A model generated the notes under the pieces. The model was given only the letters and a program-made list of their open reading frames with translations. It searched no databases and had not been told where the DNA came from. This document shows, piece by piece, positions 35,484-42,606 of a DNA stretch of 64,000 nt (within the stretch, counting starts at the first letter, position 1; the number at the start of each line of letters is the position of its first letter). The position numbers and the translations under genes are program-made. Source of the stretch: Acidobacteriaceae bacterium (lineage in GTDB: Bacteria > Acidobacteriota > Terriglobia > Terriglobales > Acidobacteriaceae); assembly GCA_025462735.1 (NCBI GenBank), contig JAOAPC010000012.1, positions 1 to 64,000 on the forward strand, in the 5' to 3' direction.

Positions 35484-35562
35484 TTTTACCGCCGAGCACG
35501 CCGAGTTCGCGAAAGCGCAGGGAAAAATCTTTACCACAGAGGATACGGAGGATCACAGAAGT
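35484..35562. repeat. Intergenic repeat of the 'accgccgagcacgccgag' / 'ccacagagg' type
   Basis: The 214-base gap 35399-35612 has no gene. It holds tttttaccgccgagcacgcc, then gagttcgcgaaagcgcaggg, and a related ttaccacagaggatacggag. The first part closely resembles a segment inside argS (41246-41286), and the second resembles the element at 34770. Confidence 0.6.
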
Positions 35563-35612
35563 TTTTAGCCCGTGTTTGTCTGTGTGTTCGGCAGTTAATC
35601 TTGGGCTAAAGG

Positions 35613-36425
35613 CTAAATGGCCGCAGCCAATTCCGGAAGGGAAAAGAAGTGATAAAAATTCTGCGTAGTTTGAGAGCCTATCTCGTCGGTTGAAAGACCG
35701 CGCAGTTCGCCGATCTGCCGCGCCACCTCTTTGACGTAGGCCGGTTCATTGCGTTTGCCGCGGAAGGGAACTGGCGCGAGGAACGGAGAATCAGTCTCGA
35801 TAAACATGCGTTCGAGAGGAACTTGAGTGGCAGAATCGCGAATCTGCTGCGCCTTGGGGAAAGTGACATTTCCGGCGAAGGAAATGACGAAGCCCATATC
35901 GAGCGCGCGCTTGGCGTGCGGCCATGTGCTAGTGAAACAATGCAGCACTCCTCCTAAGCCCGATGGCTTCCAGTGCTGCTCGATCAATCCGAGGCAGTCT
36001 TCCCATGCGTCGGCGCTATTCTCTGATGGGCGACAATGAATGACGATGGGCAGCTTGGCTGCGCGAGCAAGCTCCATTTGGCGGATAAAAACATTCTTCT
36101 GTATGTCGCGCGGTGAGTGGTCGTAGTAATAATCGAGACCGATTTCACCCCAGGCGATCACCTTGGGCTTACGTGCGAGTGCTTCAAGTTGTTCGAAATC
36201 CCCATCGGTCGCCAATTTCGCTTCATGGGGATGAATGCCGACAGTGGCGTAGACGAAGTGGTGCTGTTCCGCAATCTTTACTGCGCAGTCGAGGGTGCCG
36301 GGGCCGTCTCCGGTGCCGACCGCGAGAATGTTGGCCACGCCGGCGTCCCGAGCACGGGCGATGACCTGTTCGCGATCAGAGTCGAAGCGAGGGCCGTCGA
36401 GGTGGCAGTGGGAGTCGATGAACAT
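35613..36425 (-). CDS. TatD family deoxyribonuclease
   Basis: A 270-aa TatD-type metal-dependent hydrolase. The metal site residues are visible: FIDSHCHLD at the N-terminus, WGEIGLDYYYDHSP, IVIHCRPS, GVLHCFTST and ETDSPFLAPVPFRGKRNEP near the end. Family members are 3'-5' exonucleases with roles in DNA repair or RNA surveillance. The ATG at 36425 is preferred: the family begins MFIDSHCHLD, and the frame open upstream runs through a palindromic repeat. It lies head-to-tail with metG, as often seen in bacteria. Confidence 0.93.
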   Translation of the reverse strand: MFIDSHCHLDGPRFDSDREQVIARARDAGVANILAVGTGDGPGTLDCAVKIAEQHHFVYATVGIHPHEAKLATDGDFEQLEALARKPKVIAWGEIGLDYYYDHSPRDIQKNVFIRQMELARAAKLPIVIHCRPSENSADAWEDCLGLIEQHWKPSGLGGVLHCFTSTWPHAKRALDMGFVISFAGNVTFPKAQQIRDSATQVPLERMFIETDSPFLAPVPFRGKRNEPAYVKEVARQIGELRGLSTDEIGSQTTQNFYHFFSLPELAAAI

Positions 36426-36442
36426 GAGCAATGTCCGTGTGG

Positions 36443-36511
36443 GGCGGACACTCCTGTCCGCCTTTCTTAAGCTCAGATTAGGTGAACCATCTCGCGGACA
36501 AGAATGTCCGC
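36443..36511. repeat. Two related hairpins (GGCGGACA.. and GCGGACA..)
   Basis: GGCGGACA/TGTCCGCC (36443-36462, loop ctcc) and GCGGACA/TGTCCGC (36494-36511, loop agaa) lie in the gap between metG and tatD. Both have the core gcggaca...tgtccgc, so they are two copies of one palindromic element facing each other. Confidence 0.65.
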
Positions 36512-36536
36512 GCCACATGTGTACTGGTAATCCCGC

Positions 36537-38618
36537 TTATTTCAGCCTTGCTCCGACCGGCACCTCTTCTAGAAAGGCAGCCAGCACTGGCCTTCCGCCT
36601 TCGAGTGAGGCCGCCACGATCATGCCATTTGATTCGAGGCCCCGCAATTTTCTAGGCCGGAGATTTGCCACGATTACAACTTTGCGGCCGACCAAAGTTT
36701 CAGGCGCATAGGCTTCGGCGATGCCGGCGACGATCTGGCGCACTTCGGTGCCAAGATCGACTTCAAGTCGCAGCAGCTTGTCCGCGCCTTTTACTTTCTC
36801 GGCGACCTTAACCTGGGCAACACGGAGTTCGATCTTGGCGAAATCGTCGATGGTGATTTTTCCGTCCGATGGCGCGGCTGCCGGCGGTTTGTTTAGCGGA
36901 GCTGATCCCTGCGAGGCTGGCGTTTCGGTTGTGCCGGGCGAGGACGCCCGGCGCTCCAAAACCTCTGTTGTGGTGGCTCCGGCTGCGGCTTCAGTTGCAC
37001 GCCCTTCGTTGGGGTCTGGCCGAGCCTCAGCCGAAGCAGTTCGTTGCTGGTCTTCGATCATCTGCATCCTTTCAATTGCGCTTTTATCGGCGCGGGGAAA
37101 TACCGGCTCGACTTTCCCGACCTTGGTGCCCAACTGGAGTTGCCCCCAGCGCAAATCCGCCAGCGACGACTTCGCGATGTCACCAAGTCCGAGCTGCGCC
37201 CATATTTTTGTAGTCGCGTCGGGCATGACAGGATGGGCAAGGGCTGTGACAATACGCAGCGCCTCAGCAGACGTGTAGAGGACCGTTGCCAGGCGTGATC
37301 GGCTGTGCTCGTCCTGCTTTTCGCCTAATGTCCACGGCTCGTTCTCGACAATGTATTTATCGACCGCGGCGACCAGTCCCCATGCGGATTCCAAAGCCCG
37401 CGAGAACTGAAATGACTCGAACAGCGCATGAAAGTCGCTGATGGTTTTTTGCGCGTGTTTCACTATCGCATCATCTGCGGGAACGCGTGAAGCTGAACTC
37501 GACGGATACGGCACTTCGCCTTTGAAGTAGCGGGTGATCATGGTCAAGGTGCGGCTGGCGAGATTTCCTAGACCATTGGCAAGATCGGAGTTGTAGCGCT
37601 GCACCAGCGCGTCGAAAGAAAACGATCCGTCCTGGCCGAAAACAACTTCGCGCAGCAGAAAATAGCGCAGAGCGTCGGAGCCGAGCACGTCGAGAATGGT
37701 CTCAGTGCGAACAATGTTGCCGCGAGACTTCGACATTTTGCTTTCTTCAAATAGCAGCCAGCCGTGCGCGACGATCGACTTCGGCAAGGGCAAACCAGCG
37801 GCCATCAGGAAGGCCGGCCAGTACACGCAATGGAAGCGAACGATTTCTTTGCCGATCATGTGCACGTCAGCGGGCCAGAACTTCTTGTAATTCGAATCGT
37901 CATCGGATCTGTAGCCCAGCGCGGTAATGTAATTTGCCAGCGCGTCGAGCCAAACGTAGATCACGTGTTTCGGATCATCCGGAACAGGAATGCCCCACGA
38001 AAAAGTCGAGCGGCTGATGGATAAATCGCGCAGACCGGAGCGCACGAAGGCGATCACCTCGTTGCGGCGAGTCTCGGGGCGAATAAAATCCGGCTGGCTG
38101 GTATAGAGCTGCAGCAGCGGTTCAGCGAACACGGAAAGTTTGAAGAAATAATTTTCTTCTTTGATGGTTTCCGTCGGGCGGCCGCATTCCGGGCATGGCT
38201 CACTCGGCCCGACATCGACATAAAGTTCGTCAAACACGCAGTACTGGCCGGTGTAGCTGCCCTTGTAGATGTATCCGTTGTCGCGGATGCGACGCCACAA
38301 CTCCTGCACGCCGCGCTTGTGCCGGTCAGACGTGGTGCGAATGTAGTCGTCGTAGGTGATCCCCATCCGGTCCCAGAGGGCGCGAAACTCGGCGGAAACT
38401 TCATCCGTGAATTGCTGCGGCGATTTTCCGGCGGCTTCGGCAGCGCGCTGGATCTTCTGCCCGTGTTCGTCCGTGCCGGTCAGGAAATAAGTCTCAGAGC
38501 CCAGCAGGCGCTGGCGACGCGCGATGGTGTCGCAGGCGATGGTCGTATACGCGTGTCCGATGTGCGGCCGCGCATTCACGTAATAAATAGGGGTCGTGAT
38601 GTAGAACTTTTTTGCCAT
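36537..38618 (-). CDS. metG: Methionyl-tRNA synthetase
   Basis: A 693-aa class I synthetase charging tRNA-Met. The HIGH motif is PHIGHAY near residue 20, the KMSKS loop is ESKMSKSRGNIV (about 295-305), and a Cys pair (EPCPECGRPTETI) marks one half of a zinc knuckle. A C-terminal tRNA-binding (EMAP/Arc1-type) domain starts at IDDFAKIELRVAQVKVAEKV. Between the core and that domain lies an unusually long low-complexity linker (about residues 525-595, Ala, Thr, Glu, Pro, Ser). Part of this linker is coded by a palindrome resembling genomic repeats. The gene precedes tatD on the same strand. Confidence 0.96.
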   Translation of the reverse strand: MAKKFYITTPIYYVNARPHIGHAYTTIACDTIARRQRLLGSETYFLTGTDEHGQKIQRAAEAAGKSPQQFTDEVSAEFRALWDRMGITYDDYIRTTSDRHKRGVQELWRRIRDNGYIYKGSYTGQYCVFDELYVDVGPSEPCPECGRPTETIKEENYFFKLSVFAEPLLQLYTSQPDFIRPETRRNEVIAFVRSGLRDLSISRSTFSWGIPVPDDPKHVIYVWLDALANYITALGYRSDDDSNYKKFWPADVHMIGKEIVRFHCVYWPAFLMAAGLPLPKSIVAHGWLLFEESKMSKSRGNIVRTETILDVLGSDALRYFLLREVVFGQDGSFSFDALVQRYNSDLANGLGNLASRTLTMITRYFKGEVPYPSSSASRVPADDAIVKHAQKTISDFHALFESFQFSRALESAWGLVAAVDKYIVENEPWTLGEKQDEHSRSRLATVLYTSAEALRIVTALAHPVMPDATTKIWAQLGLGDIAKSSLADLRWGQLQLGTKVGKVEPVFPRADKSAIERMQMIEDQQRTASAEARPDPNEGRATEAAAGATTTEVLERRASSPGTTETPASQGSAPLNKPPAAAPSDGKITIDDFAKIELRVAQVKVAEKVKGADKLLRLEVDLGTEVRQIVAGIAEAYAPETLVGRKVVIVANLRPRKLRGLESNGMIVAASLEGGRPVLAAFLEEVPVGARLK
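36933..36952. repeat. Perfect palindrome inside the metG linker
   Basis: GCCGGGCG aGGA CGCCCGGC within coding DNA. A similar hairpin, CCGGACG agg CGTCCGG followed by ggctc, occurs between genes at 44895-44911. Both continue with gctc, suggesting one repeat family. Confidence 0.6.
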
Positions 38619-38624
38619 GAAATC

Positions 38625-38770
38625 GTCGTTGGTCGTTCGTCGTTCGTCGTTCGTCGTTGGCGAAAGATCGTTGCCGACTGACTGCTTCCTGCTTCAAAAT
38701 CATCAACCACGAAGGACACGAAGTATCACGAAGGAAACCTGGGAAACATTATTTTACTTCGTGGATTTTG
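38625..38770. repeat. Tandem gtcgttc/ttggtcg repeats and 'ccacgaaggacacgaag' element
   Basis: The 164-base gap between larC and metG has no gene. It starts with four copies of a gtcgttc-like 7-mer (38630-38660), then has ccacgaaggacacgaag with a degenerate inverted partner (cttcgtggattttggtgtc, about 38756). The 7-mer tract recurs at 40091-40122 and, inverted, at 40230-40287. Confidence 0.7.
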
Positions 38771-38782
38771 GTGTCTTGTGGC

Positions 38783-40087
38783 TTACTGCTTTTTAGACTG
38801 CAGGTATTCTTGCACTGCTTCCTGCATCACCAACTTCAATGGTACACGGTGCTCGGCGGCGATGCGGCGGCAGTCCTCGTATTCCGGAGCGTAGTTGGTC
38901 ACGGTGCCATTCAAGCTTGCGATCTTGATGCGCACATCGCCAAAGCGGGTCGGAACGGTTTGCCACTTGCGGGCGAGCACTTGCCGTTTTTCTTCGCGGC
39001 GGCGGACGCCCAGGGTGGTGGTTTCAGCAAAAATGATTTGCGCAAGTTTGTCGGCGTCGTCCGGCTTCGCAAGTACAGTAAGCAAGCTCCCGGGGCGATT
39101 CTTTTTCATCTGTACAGGCGTGCCAAACACGTCGAGCGCTCCGGCCTCTAACAAGCGATCCATCACGTAGCCGAATACCTGTGGATTTAGATCATCGAGG
39201 TTGGCTTCCAGCACGGAGATTATTTCCTGCGAGGTGTTTGCGGCGAGTTTGGAAGCAGCCTCACCAATGGTAATGCGCAGTACGTTTGCGTGGCCGGGGA
39301 AGTCGCGGCTACCAGCGCCGTATGCGGCCTTTTCGATCTTCATCTCGGGAAAGGAGGCGAAGCGTGTTGCCAGGGTGCGAACGATCGCCGCACCAGTGGG
39401 AGTGACAAGTTCGGCCTGAAGGCCGGACGAGTACACCGGAACACCTTTGAGCAATTCGACGGTTGCGGGCGCAGGGACGGGAAAAGTTCCGTGAGCGCAG
39501 ACCACCGTTCCGCCCCCCACGTTCAATGGCGAACAGATGATTTCATCCACGCTCAGCGCGTCGGCTCCGACCGCCGCGCAGGTAATGTCGACTAATGCGT
39601 CGACTGCCCCAACTTCGTGGAAGTGGATCTGTTCAATTGGGACGTTGTGGATCTTTGCCTCGGCTTCTCCGAGCTTCTCAAAGATCGCGATTGCAGTTTT
39701 TTTTACTGAGTCGTTCAGAGAAGTTTTGCGAATGATGTCGCGAATTTCTGGCAGTCCTCGGCCATGCTCGTGTTCGTGGGAATCGTGATGAGGCTCATGA
39801 TCATGGTGGTGATCGTGCTCATGAGAGTGCGAATCGCCGTGAGTATGTTCCTGCTCGGCAGCCAAATTGGTCGATCTCGGCGTGTCCTTCTCTCCATTCA
39901 CAATTACATCGACTTTGGTGGCGCTGATGCCGCTGCGGTTCACGCGCGAAATTTCCAGACCTGCTCCGATGTCGAGGGCTTCGACTGCCTGCTCAAAAAT
40001 TCTGGGCGCAACTCCGGCGTCAATCAGGGCGCCGAGAAACATGTCGCCGCTGATTCCGGAGAAGCAGTCTAGATAGGCAATGCGCAT
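38783..40087 (-). CDS. larC: Nickel insertion protein LarC (pyridinium bisthiocarboxylate nickel chelatase)
   Basis: A 434-aa LarC. It inserts nickel into the pyridinium-3,5-bisthiocarboxylate mononucleotide to make the NPN cofactor of lactate racemase and related enzymes. The family start MRIAYLDCFSGISGDMFLGA is present, followed by HFHEVGAVDALVDI, VNVGGG-type SPLNVGGGTVVCAHG, PTGAAIVRTLA and VLEANLDDLNPQVFGYVMDR. A His-rich metal store (HTHGDSHSHEHDHHHDHEP and neighbours, about 80-110) is present as in many LarC proteins. Neither larB nor larE is adjacent. Confidence 0.92.
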   Translation of the reverse strand: MRIAYLDCFSGISGDMFLGALIDAGVAPRIFEQAVEALDIGAGLEISRVNRSGISATKVDVIVNGEKDTPRSTNLAAEQEHTHGDSHSHEHDHHHDHEPHHDSHEHEHGRGLPEIRDIIRKTSLNDSVKKTAIAIFEKLGEAEAKIHNVPIEQIHFHEVGAVDALVDITCAAVGADALSVDEIICSPLNVGGGTVVCAHGTFPVPAPATVELLKGVPVYSSGLQAELVTPTGAAIVRTLATRFASFPEMKIEKAAYGAGSRDFPGHANVLRITIGEAASKLAANTSQEIISVLEANLDDLNPQVFGYVMDRLLEAGALDVFGTPVQMKKNRPGSLLTVLAKPDDADKLAQIIFAETTTLGVRRREEKRQVLARKWQTVPTRFGDVRIKIASLNGTVTNYAPEYEDCRRIAAEHRVPLKLVMQEAVQEYLQSKKQ

Positions 40088-40090
40088 AAA

Positions 40091-40290
40091 TGGTCGTTGG
40101 TCGTTCGTCGTCGGTCGTTGGCCAAAGCCCTCAAGGTCGGACCGGTCCGGACAACTGATCGATTTTAATGCTTTTGCTCTTTAATGCTTTTAATCCTGGC
40201 AGTCTTGCGATGGGATCACTCGAAACCCGCCCGGCCAACGACCCTCGACCTACGACCAACGACGGACCGCGGACGACCAACGACGCTTCT
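40091..40290. repeat. Divergent larC/argS gap with gtcgttg-type repeats
   Basis: The gap 40088-40328 has no gene. It contains ggtcgttggtcgttcgtcg (40091-40110) and inverted relatives, ccaacgaccctcgacctacg and gacgaccaacgacgc (40230-40290). The argS promoter must be just after this. These are the same words as in the 38625 tract. Confidence 0.6.
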
Positions 40291-40328
40291 GCTAAAATCA
40301 CTATTCTCTTCAACTACTTAGAGGACCC

Positions 40329-42359
40329 TTGTATCGCCACCTGGAACGCCGCCTGGCGCAGCATATTCGCGATTTTCTGCGCCGGAGTTACGGCATCGAC
40401 ATTGAACGAATTGTGATCGAGCAACCTCCGAACGTTCGTTTCGGAGAATATGCGCTGCCGCTCGCCTTCGAGTTGGCAAAGAAACTTCGCAAGGCGCCGC
40501 GGAAAATCGCCGAAGAGATCGTTGCCGGCATCGGCCCGATTCAAGATTTCGAAAAGTTCGAAGTCGCGGGGGCTGGTTATATCAATGCGCGACTCAATCG
40601 TGCGGCGCTGGCGTTAGCCGTCGCGAAAGATGAAGAGCCGCAATCGGAGGTCCCGTCCGGCAAAATTCTCGTCGAGCACTCGAGCATCAACCCTAATAAG
40701 GCGGCGCACATCGGCCACTTGCGCAACGCGATCCTGGGCGACACGTTTGTTCGCTTGCTGCAGTACGCCGGGCGCAAGGTGGACGTGCAGAACTACATCG
40801 ACAATACTGGCGTGCAAGTTGCAGATGTTGTGGTCGGGTTTCAGCATCTCGAAAAAAAATCTCTCTCCGAGATTGAGCAACTCACTCGCCGGCCTCGCTT
40901 CGATTACTACTGCTGGGACTTGTACGCGCGGACATCGCAGTGGTACGAGCAAAGTCCGGAGAACAAGAAAATCCGGCTGAGAACTTTGCACGAACTCGAG
41001 CAGGGCGGAAACGAGACCGCGGCTATGGCGGAGCTGATTTCAACCGCCGTACTGCGGCGGCATTTGGAGACGATGGACCGGCTTGATATTGAGTATGACT
41101 TTCTGCCGCGCGAAAGCGAAATTCTTCGCTTGCGCTTTTGGGATGCGGCGTTCGAGAAACTTAGAGCTGCTGGCGTGCTCTATTTCGAGACTGAGGGCAA
41201 AAACAAAGGTTGCTGGGTGATGCGTCGCGCGGGAACTTCTAAGCCTTTAACCGCAGAGAACGCAGAGCCGAACGAGAGCGCAGAGAAGATCGTTTCGGAA
41301 GAAGATCAAAAAGTCATCGTGCGCTCGAACGGCACCGTCGGTTATGTGGGCAAGGACATTGCTTATCACATGTGGAAGTTTGGGCTTCTGGGAAAGGACT
41401 TCGGATACCGGAAATTTTTTATTTATCCCAACCAGCACCAGTGTTGGATTTCTGCGGAGCAGGGCGAACGGGATCATCAGCACTTTGGCGACGTCGCCGA
41501 AATTTATAACGTGATCGATGCCCGTCAGTCCGAAGCGCAGAATACCGTGATCGAAGCGCTGCGCGGGCTGGGGTATGACGAACAAGCCGACCATTACACG
41601 CATTTTTCTTACGAAATGGTCGCGCTGACGCCGCGATGCGCCGCTGAACTCGGATACGAACTTTCCGAAGACGAAAAAGCACGCTCATACATCGAAGTCT
41701 CGGGGCGCAGAGGCTTCGGAGTGAAGGCCGATGATCTTATCGACAAGCTGATCGCATCAGGTCAAAAAGAAGTCGATTCGCGGCATGCTGAGTTGGACGA
41801 TTCCGCGCGGCAGAAGATTTCAAAACAGATTGCCATCGGCGCATTGCGCTACTTCATGCTGAAGTACACCAAGCAGTCCGTAATCGCGTTCGACTTCAAA
41901 GACGCGCTCAGCTTCGAAGGCGAGACCGGCCCTTACGCGCAATATGCGGTGGTCAGAGCGACCAACATTTTTCGCAAAGGCGGAATAGATCCGGACGCAT
42001 TTGCCAAAGAATTGGGACGCAACATCTCTTCCGACGAACTCGGCAAATTCCTGGCGGGCAAAGGCGACAAAGATAAAGACAAAGTTAGTGATGCAGACGA
42101 ACTTTGGGAGTTATGGCTGGCCGCTTCAAAGACGGCGTATCTGGTCGATCAATGCATTGCCACGACTGAGCCTGCGTATCTGGCCAAGCATGTCTTCCAG
42201 TTGTCGCAATTGTTCAACGCTTTTTATCATCGTCATCCGATCCTCGCCGAAGCGGATGAGCGACGGAAGAAGTTTCTGCTGGCGACGGCGGCGGTGGTCA
42301 GACGCGAATTGATCCGCGCCCTCGGAGTGATGGGGATTGAAGTTCCGCCGGTGATGTGA
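40329..42359 (+). CDS. argS: Arginyl-tRNA synthetase
   Basis: A 676-aa class I synthetase for tRNA-Arg. It has the N-terminal ArgS domain (VIEQPPNVRFGEYALPLAF), the HIGH motif SINPNKAAHIGHLRN, DNTGVQVADVV, and the C-terminal DALR anticodon-binding region (TEPAYLAKHVFQLSQLFNAFYH). ArgS usually lacks KMSKS, and none is evident. The start is TTG, with AGAGGA just upstream. A stretch of about 18 residues after CWVMRRAGTSK (LTAENAEPNESAEKIV) is an insertion coded by DNA that looks like an intergenic repeat. In typical homologues the sequence before it leads straight into the following EDQKVIVRSNGTVGY. The enzyme should still be functional, since all core motifs are intact. Confidence 0.95.
   Translation: MYRHLERRLAQHIRDFLRRSYGIDIERIVIEQPPNVRFGEYALPLAFELAKKLRKAPRKIAEEIVAGIGPIQDFEKFEVAGAGYINARLNRAALALAVAKDEEPQSEVPSGKILVEHSSINPNKAAHIGHLRNAILGDTFVRLLQYAGRKVDVQNYIDNTGVQVADVVVGFQHLEKKSLSEIEQLTRRPRFDYYCWDLYARTSQWYEQSPENKKIRLRTLHELEQGGNETAAMAELISTAVLRRHLETMDRLDIEYDFLPRESEILRLRFWDAAFEKLRAAGVLYFETEGKNKGCWVMRRAGTSKPLTAENAEPNESAEKIVSEEDQKVIVRSNGTVGYVGKDIAYHMWKFGLLGKDFGYRKFFIYPNQHQCWISAEQGERDHQHFGDVAEIYNVIDARQSEAQNTVIEALRGLGYDEQADHYTHFSYEMVALTPRCAAELGYELSEDEKARSYIEVSGRRGFGVKADDLIDKLIASGQKEVDSRHAELDDSARQKISKQIAIGALRYFMLKYTKQSVIAFDFKDALSFEGETGPYAQYAVVRATNIFRKGGIDPDAFAKELGRNISSDELGKFLAGKGDKDKDKVSDADELWELWLAASKTAYLVDQCIATTEPAYLAKHVFQLSQLFNAFYHRHPILAEADERRKKFLLATAAVVRRELIRALGVMGIEVPPVM
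41246..41286. repeat. Repeat-like segment coding an insertion in argS
   Basis: tttaaccgcagagaacgcag then agccgaacgagagcgcagag parallels the intergenic tttttaccgccgagcacgcc gagttcgcgaaagcgcaggg at 35484-35523, differing at roughly a third of positions by eye. It is in frame and lies between two conserved blocks of ArgS. Confidence 0.55.
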
Positions 42360-42361
42360 GG

Positions 42362-42580
42362 TTAGTTGCCGCTCTTGCGCCCCGCGACCATCAAGCCTGC
42401 GCCTACCACAAGCAATGCGACGCTCACAGCAGGCGGCAGAAGATCGTCGTGGTGCGTTTTCACGCCGAGGTGGACGTCGCCGGCGTCAACGCCATGACGT
42501 TCGGTATGCGGGACTGGAACGAAGAAGGACAGAATCCCGAGTACTAGAATGACAAGCCCAACCGCGAACAGTGCTCTCAT
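42362..42580 (-). CDS. Small two-helix membrane protein (72 aa)
   Basis: A 72-aa protein with two hydrophobic segments (LFAVGLVILVLGILSFFVPV and AVSVALLVVGAGLMVAG) joined by a His/Asp-rich loop (HTERHGVDAGDVHLGVKTHH). The topology suggests both ends on the same side. Similar small DUF3185-like proteins of unknown function occur widely. It ends 2 bases from the argS stop on the opposite strand and lies 27 bases downstream of pepA, so it may be co-transcribed with it. Confidence 0.7.
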   Translation of the reverse strand: MRALFAVGLVILVLGILSFFVPVPHTERHGVDAGDVHLGVKTHHDDLLPPAVSVALLVVGAGLMVAGRKSGN

Positions 42581-42606
42581 TGAAATTCTCCGTTCGGATT
42601 GCAGAT

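Noticed and set aside
38625-38665. Tandem gtcgttc tract as a CRISPR array.
   Set aside because: The unit is about 7 bases with no spacers and no cas genes in the window. No CRISPR array was seen anywhere.
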